DNA from: Azospirillum sp. SYSU D00513
GTDB lineage: Bacteria; Pseudomonadota; Alphaproteobacteria; Azospirillales; Azospirillaceae
Direction of reading: 5' to 3'
Assembly (NCBI RefSeq): GCF_017356015.1
Contig: NZ_JAFIQV010000022.1
Location: forward strand, 46,830 to 110,829
DNA length: 64,000 nucleotides
Positions within the stretch are counted from its first letter, which is position 1. The number at the start of each line of letters is the position of its first letter. The translations under genes and the position numbers were made by a program. Below, piece by piece: positions 45,115-52,782 of this stretch. The notes below the pieces were generated by a model that saw only the letters and a list, made by a program, of their open reading frames with translations, had not been told where the DNA came from and did not search any database.

Positions 45115-45494
45115 GGGCCGTCTCGCCCCGCATTTCCGGACAAATCCGCCTGTAATGTCCAGATCCGGCGCCAAAACGCGGCCCGCGAATCAAGAAGGCC
45201 GTCTTCCGGCATTTCCGCCGATCCTTCCTTATCCTGTCCTTTCGCTTGGCGCTCCAGCTTCGGCCAAGGTAAGCGGCGGGCAGCCACACGGACTCGTCTG
45301 ATCCGCTCTGCGCCTTGGTTACCTACGAAAACGGTCATACTACAACACTGGACGCAACGATTAGCGTTTGACAGCTGTTCTTTTCTATGGGATGCGGTGT
45401 ACAAGTAACTGATGCAACCGACTCCTGATCTCGCATTCGGCGAATCAAAACCGGACACCACAACAGGGCAGCCCGCCCGCAAAAGGACAGAGAC
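45115..45494. other. 380-nt leader/promoter region upstream of the MucR-type gene
   Basis: No gene recognised. AT-richer in the second half; TTGACA occurs at about 45365-45370 followed by TTCTTTTCTATGGG, a possible -35 region without a convincing -10. The long AT-rich leader fits the low-specificity binding and autoregulation known for Ros/MucR proteins. Confidence 0.5.
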
Positions 45495-45965
45495 ATGCAG
45501 GACAACGACCTTCGTTCCCGTGATGCGCAGGGCCCCGATCTGGTCACCATGACCGGCCAGATCGTCGCTTCTTACGTGCGCGCCAATCAGGTTGCCATCG
45601 CGGATCTTCCCAATCTCATCCGCTCGGTGCACAGCAGCTTGGCTGGCACTAATCAGCCGGTTCCGGAACCAGTGGAACTGCGCCCGGCTGTTCCGATCAA
45701 GAAGTCGGTGACGCCCGATTACATCGTCTGCCTGGAAGACGGCAAGAAGCTGAAGATGCTGAAGCGCTATCTTCGCACGACCTACGACATGACTCCGGAG
45801 GAATACCGGGTGAAGTGGGGCCTGCCGGCGGACTACCCGATGGTCGCGCCGAACTACGCCGCCCGCCGCAGCGAGTTCGCCAAGCAGATCGGCCTCGGCC
45901 GCAAGCCCGCCGAAGAGACGCCGCCCCCGGCCGCCGCGAAGCGGGGCCGCCGCAAGGCCGCCTGA
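45495..45965 (+). CDS. MucR/Ros-family transcriptional regulator lacking zinc ligands
   Basis: 156 residues. Helical N-terminus (oligomerisation part, IVASYVRANQVAIADLPNLI) and the Ros/MucR DNA-binding domain about residues 75-140 (MLKRYLRTTYDMTPEEYRVK WGLP region). In Ros the zinc is held by C-x2-C...H-x-H; here the corresponding stretch is CLEDGKKLK...RYLRTTY, with only one cysteine and no histidine, so it would fold without zinc as some MucR relatives do. C-terminal basic tail KRGRRKAA. Global gene silencing/regulation of surface polysaccharide and motility is typical of the family. Good ribosome site AAAGGACAG. Confidence 0.9.
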   Translation: MQDNDLRSRDAQGPDLVTMTGQIVASYVRANQVAIADLPNLIRSVHSSLAGTNQPVPEPVELRPAVPIKKSVTPDYIVCLEDGKKLKMLKRYLRTTYDMTPEEYRVKWGLPADYPMVAPNYAARRSEFAKQIGLGRKPAEETPPPAAAKRGRRKAA

Positions 45966-46012
45966 CCGGCGCCCTGCCCCTGCGGGCGTTGTCTGTGTAC
46001 GGTGGTTCGGAA

Positions 46013-46042
46013 CGACGCGGCGGCCGAAAGGCCGCCGCGTCG
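46013..46042. terminator. bidirectional terminator with GAAA tetraloop
   Basis: Perfect 13-bp stem: CGACGCGGCGGCC (46013-46025), loop GAAA, complement at 46030-46042. Between convergent genes. Confidence 0.9.
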
Positions 46043-46065
46043 GATTCATATCCCGAGCGATGCCC

Positions 46066-46422
46066 TCAGTAGGGGGAGGCGCCGAGCTGGGCGAAGGCGC
46101 TGGCGGCGTCGTGCAGGCCCGCGCGCACGCGCAGGTCCTCCAAGCGCCGGCGCGCGCCCTCCAGGGAGGCGTGGGCGGCCTGCTGCCGTTCCAGGGCGGC
46201 CTCGTGCGCGGCCCAGAGCCCCTGGAGGATGTTGTAATGAGCGAAGGAGCACTGCGCGGCGCGGTAGGCGTCACCCGCCTTGGCCGCGGCGGCCGAGCTG
46301 GCCGTGTAGCTGCGCCACAGGCCGCGGCAGGCGGCTTCCGCCTCCTGCAATTCGCTCAGAGCGGCGCGCCCGAAGGTGGCGTCCGCGGAAGGCATGTCCG
46401 GATGTGTCGGTCGCGTGGCCAC
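46066..46422 (-). CDS. hypothetical coiled-coil protein
   Basis: 118 residues, almost entirely helical with heptad-like Ala/Leu spacing (AALSELQEAEAACRGLWRSY, AALERQQAAHASLEGARRRL). No signal peptide. GTG start at 46422 is chosen because AAAGGGGA precedes it; the frame stays open far upstream over the divergent gene but without ribosome sites. Function unknown. Converges on the MucR gene with a shared terminator. Confidence 0.65.
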   Translation of the reverse strand: MATRPTHPDMPSADATFGRAALSELQEAEAACRGLWRSYTASSAAAAKAGDAYRAAQCSFAHYNILQGLWAAHEAALERQQAAHASLEGARRRLEDLRVRAGLHDAASAFAQLGASPY

Positions 46423-46587
46423 GGTTCCGTCCCCTTTCGCTGTTTCCTTTGAAGATAACAATCCAGCGGGCCGGAACGTATGGCCCCAGAGGACGTAGAC
46501 CGATCCACCGATGGGCGGGCGCAGGAACGTCCGGCACCGTCGCAATGGCGCACCCCTCCACACGCATTTGAGGATAGGACGGTTCCC

Positions 46588-47619
46588 ATGATCTCCCGCC
46601 GCGGCCTTCTGGCCTCCGCCGCCGCGCTGTCCGGCGCGGCCGCCCTTTCCGCCGCCCTTCCCGGAAGGGCGCTGGCCGCCACGCGCCTGCGCGTCGGCTA
46701 CATCCCGATCATCCCCATGACCCAGCTGTTCGTGCTGAGCGGCGAGGGCTGGGCGCGGCAAGCCGGGCTGGAGCTGGAGACGACGAGCTTCCAGTCCGGG
46801 CCGGCCATGGTGCAGGCCCTCGCCTCCGGCACGCTGGACGTCGCCTATGTCGGCATCGGGCCGGCCATGGTGGCCCGGTCCAAGGGCATCCCGCTGAAGA
46901 TCGTCGCGGCCAACGTCGTCGACCAGGTGGCCCTGATCGGGCGCGGCGCGCTGGCCTCGGCCGCCGCCTCGGCGCCGACGGCCGCCCAGGCCTTCGCGGA
47001 GTTCCGCCGGACCCAGGGCCGGCCGGCGAAGATCGCCACCCTGCCGGCCGGCTCGGTGCCGGACACGGTGCTGCGCTACTGGGTGCGCGAGCGGGCCGGC
47101 ATCCCGGCGGAGCACATCGAGATCGTCGGCATGGGCGAACAGCAGGTGCAGCAGGGGCTGCTGGCGGGGGCCGTGGACGGCGCCTCGATCCTGGAGCCGA
47201 TCCTGACCATCGTGCGCAGCCGCCTTCCCGACGCGCGGATCGTCGCCGCGGCCGGTGACCTGTTCCCAGGCCAGCCCGGCGCGATCCTCGCCGTGACGGA
47301 GCAGACGATCGCCCGCGACCGGGACGCCGTGACCGAGCTGGTCCGGCTGCATGTCCGCGCCACCCGCTTCGCCAGGGAGGAGCCCGACCGCACGGCGGCC
47401 CACGTCGCCGCCTTCATCGGCCAGGGGCTGATCGAACCGGCCCTGCTGCGCGAGGCCCTGACCTCCGGCGCGACGACCTTCACCGAGGATCCTCGCGCCA
47501 TCATGGAGCCCACGCGGAGCATGCAGGCCTTCCAGCAGACGCTGGGGCAGCTCGCCAACCCGGTCGAGGTGGATTCGCTGTTCGACCTGTCCTTCTACGA
47601 CGCCGTGACGAAGGGTTGA
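46588..47619 (+). CDS. NMT1/SsuA-type ABC solute-binding protein
   Basis: 343 residues with a Tat-type signal (ISRRGLLASAAALSGAAA). The mature protein is a type II periplasmic binding fold of the nitrate/sulfonate/taurine group: LRVGYIPIIPMTQLFVLSGE, ALASGTLDVAYVGIGPAMVA, and AGAVDGASILEPILTIV. No ABC permease or ATPase is adjacent; instead a DsrE-like gene follows by 4 nt. The ligand could be a sulfonate or similar, which I cannot decide. Ribosome site is weak and distant (GAGGATAGGAC). Confidence 0.9.
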   Translation: MISRRGLLASAAALSGAAALSAALPGRALAATRLRVGYIPIIPMTQLFVLSGEGWARQAGLELETTSFQSGPAMVQALASGTLDVAYVGIGPAMVARSKGIPLKIVAANVVDQVALIGRGALASAAASAPTAAQAFAEFRRTQGRPAKIATLPAGSVPDTVLRYWVRERAGIPAEHIEIVGMGEQQVQQGLLAGAVDGASILEPILTIVRSRLPDARIVAAAGDLFPGQPGAILAVTEQTIARDRDAVTELVRLHVRATRFAREEPDRTAAHVAAFIGQGLIEPALLREALTSGATTFTEDPRAIMEPTRSMQAFQQTLGQLANPVEVDSLFDLSFYDAVTKG

Positions 47620-47623
47620 GCCG

Positions 47624-47932
47624 ATGGCGGACGCGGCGCTACGCCTGCTGATCCACGCGCCCACGGCGGCCGCCCTGACGCGGGCCAGGCGCAACGCCGC
47701 GAACCTGCTGGCCGCCCGTCCGGACGCCGAGGTCCGCATCGTCGCGAACGGGGAGGCCGTGGCCGCGGCACTCGACCAGCCGGACCCCGCGACCGACCCG
47801 CTGCTGCTTCTGTGCGGCAACAGCCTGTCCCGCCTCGACCGGCCCCTGCCGGACGGGCTGCGCCGCGTGGATGCGGCGGTGGTTGAGATCGCCGAGGCGC
47901 AGGCTGCGGGCTGGGCCTACATGCGGGCATGA
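47624..47932 (+). CDS. DsrE-like small protein
   Basis: 102 residues in the DsrE/DsrF-like fold (RARRNAANLLAARPDAEVRI, LLLLCGNSL). One cysteine in LLLCGNSLSR is at about the place of the sulfur-carrying cysteine of DsrE proteins. Start 4 nt after the binding-protein stop, so co-expressed with it; the pair suggests handling of a sulfur compound, which is inference. Confidence 0.75.
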   Translation: MADAALRLLIHAPTAAALTRARRNAANLLAARPDAEVRIVANGEAVAAALDQPDPATDPLLLLCGNSLSRLDRPLPDGLRRVDAAVVEIAEAQAAGWAYMRA

Positions 47933-48066
47933 GAGCGCGGGGGACGCGCCCCCGGCTTTCCGGATGCGGCTTGCCGGGGGCATCCGGATCGTCCACATAG
48001 GGCTAAGGACTGGAGACAGGTCCGGCGGACGGTATCGGTTCGGCGGACCGCTGAAGGAGAGACGCG

Positions 48067-48711
48067 TTGGACGGCGACATCAGCTTTGCCGAGGTGATGC
48101 TCCGCAAGGGAGCCGAATTGATCGAGCAGAAGGAAGCCGTGGAACCGACCGTGACGGTCGATTCGCTGGCGCGGCTGCTCGCCACCCTGGCGCTGACCGA
48201 CGGGCCGCTCGTCATTCACAGCGAGGGCGGCGCCCAGCCGGAGCTGTTCGACGAGGCCGCCCGGCTGTCGGCAAAGGGGCTGGGCGACAAGGTCACCGCA
48301 CTCGCCACGGCACGGCAGGCGGAGCGCGCCGTCCTGTTCGAGTTCGACGGCACCGGCCCGCTCACCGGCAGCCGCGTGATCGCCGCCGTGCTGCGGCCGG
48401 AAGCGCGGGAGGATCTGCTCGACGCCTACATCGCCGTCGGCCGCGTGCGCAATGGTGCCGCCGAGATGACCGCGGCGCCTGCGTCGGTCCGCTTCGACGC
48501 CGCAGCACTCGCCCGGACGCTGGAGATGGTCGGCCCGGCCGTGCAGGCCAGCGCCAACGCGGCGACCGCCGCGCTCGCCCACGCCGCCAGGGTGCAGCCC
48601 CTGCCCGGTCAGGAAGCGCCCGGCATCCCCGCCCTGCTGCTGGAACTGTTCTGGCACGCCTTCTGCCTCTCCACGGTGCGCGCGCACCGCGCCCGGCCGA
48701 CGCTGCATTGA
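48067..48711 (+). CDS. hypothetical protein (TTG start)
   Basis: 214 residues beginning at a TTG, chosen because AAGGAGAG lies 6 nt upstream; no ATG is better placed. Cytosolic, with a central alpha/beta-like part and an Ala-rich helical C-terminal half. I do not recognise a domain. No operon partner is obvious: 134 nt from the previous gene. Confidence 0.65.
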   Translation: MDGDISFAEVMLRKGAELIEQKEAVEPTVTVDSLARLLATLALTDGPLVIHSEGGAQPELFDEAARLSAKGLGDKVTALATARQAERAVLFEFDGTGPLTGSRVIAAVLRPEAREDLLDAYIAVGRVRNGAAEMTAAPASVRFDAAALARTLEMVGPAVQASANAATAALAHAARVQPLPGQEAPGIPALLLELFWHAFCLSTVRAHRARPTLH

Positions 48712-48722
48712 GGCTTCCTGCC

Positions 48723-48778
48723 ATAGGGTATGGAACGCCCTATTCGGGCGCTTGATGCCCCTTCGGCGATGGGGCATT
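48723..48778. promoter_or_regulatory. paired inverted repeats upstream of the TumE/TumA genes
   Basis: Two inverted repeats: ATAGGG (48723-48728)/CCCTAT (48738-48743) and ATGCCCC (48755-48761)/GGGGCAT (48771-48777). A further half-site ATGCCCTATG abuts the original toxin start at 48788. This looks like an autoregulatory operator of a toxin-antitoxin operon. Confidence 0.5.
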
Positions 48779-48787
48779 CTATGCCCT

Positions 48788-49075
48788 ATGAAGGCCTAGC
48801 TTCTCCATCATGAAAAACGCCGTTTCGATGATGGGGGCATTCTTCAAATGAAGCTCTGGCGGGTGCCGTCTCCGGTTCCAGTAAGCCGGCACCCATTCAA
48901 GTACAGCCTGTTCTATGGCCGTGATGGCGTGCGCGTCGTCAGATACGACAATGAACGAGGTAAAGGCGATCACAGGCATCTCCACGGCGAGGAGACGCCC
49001 TATATGTTCATATCCGTTCACAAGCTGGTGGCCGACTTTCTGGCCGATGTCGAAACAGCCCGAGGTTCACCATGA
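48788..49075 (+). pseudogene. tumE: TumE-type toxin (DUF6516) with an amber codon at codon 4
   Basis: The full reading frame starts ATG AAG GCC TAG at 48788 and then continues in frame as LLHHEKRRFDDGGILQ into MKLWRVPSPVPVSRHPFKYS, which is the family pattern. The C-terminal part is complete, with VVRYDNERGKGDHRHLHGEE and FISVHKLVADFLADVE. Only the in-frame TAG at 48797-48799 breaks it. A shortened 75-residue form could start at the Met at 48848 but would miss about 20 N-terminal residues and has no clear ribosome site. TumE is a type II toxin that acts on tRNA 3' ends in cyanobacteria. The stop overlaps the antitoxin ATG by 4 nt. Confidence 0.75.
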
Positions 49076-49422
49076 GCAAGTTGACCCTGCATTCCGGCGA
49101 GGACATCGGCAAAGCGGCCCAGCGCTTCATCGACGCCTGGGAGCGTGGCGAGCGCGGTGAAACTTTCGAGCCGGAAACCCATGTCACGTTCGAAAGCTGG
49201 GCCGGGCTGGCGGCGGTGCTGACGCCGAAGCGAGTCGAACTGCTGCGCGTCGTTCATGGCCAGCCGGCGGCATCCGTGGCGGAACTGGCGCGCGCTTTGG
49301 GCCGCGATTACAAGCGGGTGCGGGAAGACGTCGAGGAACTGGCTGCCGCAGGCCTGATCGAACGAACGGCCGAGGGCGTCCGCGTCGATTATAACGAGAT
49401 CCGCACGGCCATCGCCCTGTGA
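49072..49422 (+). CDS. tumA: TumA-type antitoxin, HTH regulator
   Basis: 116 residues. The C-terminal half is a winged helix-turn-helix (RVELLRVVHGQPAASVAELA, ALGRDYKRVREDVEELAAAG), the N-terminal half (KLTLHSGEDIGKAAQRFIDA) probably the toxin-binding part. ATG overlaps the toxin stop (ATGA), the usual toxin-first order of this family. It would neutralise TumE and repress the operon at the repeats around 48723-48778. It appears intact although the toxin frame is broken. Confidence 0.85.
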   Translation: MSKLTLHSGEDIGKAAQRFIDAWERGERGETFEPETHVTFESWAGLAAVLTPKRVELLRVVHGQPAASVAELARALGRDYKRVREDVEELAAAGLIERTAEGVRVDYNEIRTAIAL

Positions 49423-49426
49423 TGGG

Positions 49427-49846
49427 TCAGAAGGGCAGCTTGCCCCTCAGCCGGTTCAGCTTGCCCTTGATGCGGTCCAGCGCGCTGTTGTGGCGCTGGA
49501 TCGCGTAGTATTTGCGGATGGTTTCCCGGATGTCCCAGGTGCCGGTGAAGCCCTTGGGGATGGCGAAGGCGTCGCCCTGCCGGTACTCCTGCGGCTCACC
49601 GCCGGCCGGCGTGATGACCACCCGCCCGGCGAGCAGGACGCACAGCTCGTCGTAGGGCCAGTCCTTCATCTCCACCACGCCGACGCTGCATTGCCAGACG
49701 CCGCAGCCGAAACGCTTGGTCGGGTCGTCGAAGACGTTGATGGACACCTCGGTGGGGCTGCCGGAGGCCACGGCGCCGAAGACCGCCGGCTTGCCGCCAT
49801 CGGCGTCGATCAGGCCATGGTCGAGCCGCACGAGCTGGTTCCGCAT
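49427..49846 (-). CDS. cupin-domain protein
   Basis: 139 residues; single cupin barrel of the DUF861/ureidoglycine-aminohydrolase-like type (WPYDELCVLLAGRVVITPAG, QGDAFAIPKGFTGTWDIRET). A helical basic tail follows. The usual metal-binding His pattern is mostly absent, so it may bind a ligand without catalysis. It is just downstream (112 nt) of the ABC-type binding protein gene on the same strand, so the two may act on one compound. Start at 49846 suits GGGG spacing; the Met at 49852 directly abuts it. Confidence 0.8.
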   Translation of the reverse strand: MRNQLVRLDHGLIDADGGKPAVFGAVASGSPTEVSINVFDDPTKRFGCGVWQCSVGVVEMKDWPYDELCVLLAGRVVITPAGGEPQEYRQGDAFAIPKGFTGTWDIRETIRKYYAIQRHNSALDRIKGKLNRLRGKLPF

Positions 49847-49958
49847 TTCCATCCCCTTCCAACCGCAGCGCTCACGCCGCGCAGGGATAATGCGCAAGCG
49901 GGCTCCCTGTTCCTTGGCCCTGTCGAGCGGACGGACCGGGAGCCCTGCGGCGCGGCGG

Positions 49959-51215
49959 TCAGGCGCGCTTGGCCCAGCCCGGCACCGGGAAGACCGGTTC
50001 CATCTCCGCCGAGCCCTTGGGCAGGACGACGGTCGGGCGCTGGTTGCGGTTCTGCACGCAGGCCGAAACGATCTGCGGGTTCTGGCCCTTCTCGTCGAAG
50101 GTGATCGCCGGTCCGACCATCAGCTTGTCGGTCAGGTTGGTCCGGCGCAGCGCCTCCAGCATGGCGGCGGGTTCGGCGGAGCCGGCGCGCTTGAAAGCGT
50201 CGGCGGCGACCAGGATCGCCTCGAAGGTGAAGGCCACGTTGAAGGCGTAGCCCTCGAAACGGTCGTTGGGGAAGCGCTTGCCGAAGGCGGCGATGACCCG
50301 CTTGGTCAGGTCGCGGTTGGGGTCGTACCAGGGCAGGTTGGTGATGGCATAATCCGAATACTTGCCCAGCACCTTGTAGAACTGCTCGTCGAACATGCCC
50401 GGCGAACCGGGGGAAACGATGGCGCTCGGCTCCCAGCGCTGCTTGACCATCTCGCGCACCAGCATGATCGCGTCGTTGGCGCGGGTGGTCACGATGGCGA
50501 GGTCGGCGCCCGTCGCCTTGGCCTTCGCCACCTCCACCGCGAGATCCTGCGCCTTGGGGTCGTAGGCGATGGACTGGACGAGCTGGAAAGGCATGTCCAG
50601 CCCCGGCAGCAGCGCGTCGATGGCGGCCTTGTTGGCCATGCCGAAGGTGTCGTTGGCGTGCAGATAGACCGCCGTCTTCGCGGTCGTGCCGGTGGCGGCG
50701 AACAGATCCTTGGTCAGCGCCATGCCGTTCGACACGACCATGGTCGCGGTGGGGAAGTTGCGGAAGACGGTCCGGTAGCCCTGCTCGGTCAGCTTGTCGG
50801 CCGAGGCGACGTTGATCACCAGCGGGACGCCGCGCTGCTCGCAGACCTGGGCGGCGGCGGCGGTCTGGCCGCTGTCGAAGGCGCCGACGATGACGTTGGC
50901 CCCGTCGTTGATCAGCTTCTCCGCGCGCGAACGCGCGACGTCGGCGTTGGATTCGGTGTCGGCCGACAGGATCTCGACCTTGTGGCCCATCTCCGCCAGC
51001 AGGCCGGGCGCGATGTCCGCGCCGCGCTGGCAGGCCTGCCCGGCCTGGGCCAGGTGGCCCGAGCGCGGCAGGAGCACGCCGACCTTCAGCACCTTCTCCT
51101 GCGCGAACACCGGCGCCCGGCCGAAGGCAGCCAACGTGCCCGCCGCGACGGCGGCACCGCCGAGTTGGCGGCGCGTCAGGCCGAGCCCGGCCGTTTTCAT
51201 TCCCTTGTCTTCCAT
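49959..51215 (-). CDS. branched-chain amino acid-type ABC solute-binding protein
   Basis: 418 residues with a Tat-like signal (LTRRQLGGAAVAAGTLAAFG). Type I periplasmic binding fold: VLKVGVLLPRSGHLAQAGQA, DGANVIVGAFDSGQTAAAAQ, and AVYLHANDTFGMANKAAID. LivJ/K family; substrates range from amino acids to amides and aromatic acids, so the ligand is open. No livHMGF genes are adjacent. AGGGA precedes the ATG at 51215 by about 9 nt; the Met five codons later is an alternative. Confidence 0.92.
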   Translation of the reverse strand: MEDKGMKTAGLGLTRRQLGGAAVAAGTLAAFGRAPVFAQEKVLKVGVLLPRSGHLAQAGQACQRGADIAPGLLAEMGHKVEILSADTESNADVARSRAEKLINDGANVIVGAFDSGQTAAAAQVCEQRGVPLVINVASADKLTEQGYRTVFRNFPTATMVVSNGMALTKDLFAATGTTAKTAVYLHANDTFGMANKAAIDALLPGLDMPFQLVQSIAYDPKAQDLAVEVAKAKATGADLAIVTTRANDAIMLVREMVKQRWEPSAIVSPGSPGMFDEQFYKVLGKYSDYAITNLPWYDPNRDLTKRVIAAFGKRFPNDRFEGYAFNVAFTFEAILVAADAFKRAGSAEPAAMLEALRRTNLTDKLMVGPAITFDEKGQNPQIVSACVQNRNQRPTVVLPKGSAEMEPVFPVPGWAKRA

Positions 51216-51343
51216 GTCGAAAAAGTCCCTGCGGCACAAGCGATGCGCGGGAGGATCCGGCCTGTGCCCGTCCAAGTCAAAGCGGAAACAGCTTGCCCGG
51301 ACATTTATGATCCGCGATCAAGCCGGATGTTTGCGGCCCCCGG

Positions 51344-51847
51344 TCACGGACCGCCCGGCATGCCCTGGACGATAAGCTCCTCGATCTCGCAGGCGCCCAG
51401 CGCGTGGCAGGCCTGGAGGCGGCGAGCGGCCTGGACCACGGGGCGCCAGTGGCGGCGCAGGATGGAGCGGGCGGTTTGCCGCGCCCGGTCCAGGGCCTCC
51501 TCGGGCACGAGGTCCCAGACCAGGGCGGCGCGTTCGATCTCCGCGGCGATCCGGCGCTCGTCGCAGTCGGGATGGGCACCGGCGAAGCCGAGGTCGGCGT
51601 CGGTCGCGGCCGGCAGCAGCCCGGCGGCGGCCGCCAGGGAGACCGCCTCCCGGCCGCCGTAAAGCCGCGCGCAGTAATGCAGGCTCGCCGCCGGATCGGC
51701 CGGCCGCGCGCGTTCGAAGGCGGCGCCGTTCAGCCGCCCGGCCCCCGCCGGATCGACGCGGACATACAGCAGCGTCTGCCCGGTCCGCAGCCCGACGACG
51801 GCGTGGCCGATTTCATGAAAGCATCGCTGAGCGAGACCGGCGTCCAT
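51344..51847 (-). CDS. stand-alone M41 (FtsH-like) peptidase domain
   Basis: 167 residues. Begins almost directly with the zinc motif HEIGHAVV (residues 11-18) in the sequence context of FtsH peptidase domains, followed by YVRVDPAGAG, LYGGREAVSLA and a C-terminal helical part. In FtsH this domain follows a membrane segment and an AAA+ ATPase; neither is present. The third metal ligand in FtsH is an acidic residue ~75 residues on; D/E candidates exist (DADLGFAGAHPD). It could act on peptides or be a regulatory relic. Divergent from the exported gene at 52051. Confidence 0.8.
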   Translation of the reverse strand: MDAGLAQRCFHEIGHAVVGLRTGQTLLYVRVDPAGAGRLNGAAFERARPADPAASLHYCARLYGGREAVSLAAAAGLLPAATDADLGFAGAHPDCDERRIAAEIERAALVWDLVPEEALDRARQTARSILRRHWRPVVQAARRLQACHALGACEIEELIVQGMPGGP

Positions 51848-51877
51848 GCGTTCCTTTCCTGCCCGCCCTTCCTTCCG

Positions 51878-51901
51878 GCGCCGCGCCGCGCCGCGCCGCG
51901 C
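51878..51901. repeat. GCCGC tandem repeat
   Basis: About five units of the 5-nt repeat GCCGC between two divergent genes, 30 nt upstream of the M41 gene start. The 5-nt unit could change in number by slippage, but it lies outside any reading frame. Confidence 0.7.
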
Positions 51902-52050
51902 AATCGCTCATGATGGTGATCTGGGTACCGCCCGGAAAGAGCGTGGTGTTCGAAACCGGGTGGAGCCGAGCCGAAAAGCCCACTTGGCCGGAATGGCCCG
52001 CGCCCTATCATGTTCACGGTGGAAGCGGAATGATCGGAAAAGGTGGCGGG

Positions 52051-52707
52051 ATGCGTCGGGTTTTCGGATGGACGGTCCTGCTGGGAGCGGGGCTGGGGAT
52101 GGTGTCGGGCGCCGGGACCGCGCCCGCGCAGGATCAGCCGATCCGCCTCTACCCGCGCGCCACCTCCCCCGCACCGGAAAGCACGCCGTCCTACACGCCA
52201 CCGCCGACCGCACCGATGGCTCCCCGGCCCGTTCCCCTGCCGTCGATGGAACCGGAAACAGCGCCGGTCCCGGCGCCCGGCCCGTCTCCCGAGGCGCCGC
52301 GCCTGCCGCAGCCGGCGGCCATGCAGGCCCCGCCCGCCGATCCCGCCGCGCGCCCGGCGCCGCAACCGTTTCCGCGGGAGCCGGGCGTGCCGGACGCGGA
52401 GGCCACGGTGCGCGGCTTCTACGCGGCGCTCTCCCGCGCCGACGGGGAGCGCGCAAACGCCTATCTGATCCCGGAGAAGCGCGACGCCGGCCCCTTCGAA
52501 ATCGACTCCATGAACCGCTTCTACGGCGCCATGCGGGAGCCCTTGCAGATCCTTGGGATCGGCCGGCTCGACGCGAACCTGATCCGCGTGCGTTACGCGT
52601 ACGAACACCGCAGCGGCCGGCGCTGCGACGGGGCGGCCGACGTGACGCTCCGGGGTATCGGCGACGGCTACCTGATCGAGCGCATCCGCGCGCTGAATGG
52701 CTGCTGA
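52051..52707 (+). CDS. exported protein with proline-rich linker
   Basis: 218 residues from the Met at 52051 (an earlier Met at 52030 is possible). Signal peptide ends near APAQ (residue ~28). Residues ~35-105 are a Pro/Ala-rich spacer (PSYTPPPTAPMAPRPVPLP), then a folded domain of about 105 residues (VRGFYAALSRADGERANAYL, IPEKRDAGPF, CDGAADVTLRG) resembling small NTF2-like or SnoaL-like folds. Function unknown; periplasmic, perhaps cell-wall spanning because of the linker. Confidence 0.7.
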   Translation: MRRVFGWTVLLGAGLGMVSGAGTAPAQDQPIRLYPRATSPAPESTPSYTPPPTAPMAPRPVPLPSMEPETAPVPAPGPSPEAPRLPQPAAMQAPPADPAARPAPQPFPREPGVPDAEATVRGFYAALSRADGERANAYLIPEKRDAGPFEIDSMNRFYGAMREPLQILGIGRLDANLIRVRYAYEHRSGRRCDGAADVTLRGIGDGYLIERIRALNGC

Positions 52708-52726
52708 ACATACCCTGAAGACAGAA

Positions 52727-52755
52727 CCGGCCGGGGCGCGTCGCGTCCCGGCCGG
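52727..52755. terminator. bidirectional terminator
   Basis: CCGGCCGGG (52727-52735) pairs with CCCGGCCGG (52747-52755) around a GC-rich loop; located between convergent genes. Confidence 0.75.
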
Positions 52756-52782
52756 CCTTGCCTCATCCCTGAACCGTCACGG

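Noticed and set aside
48779..49021. 80-codon minus-strand frame with protein-like sequence
   Set aside because: It is exactly opposite the TumE-like frame, whose plus-strand translation matches a known family and overlaps the antitoxin start.
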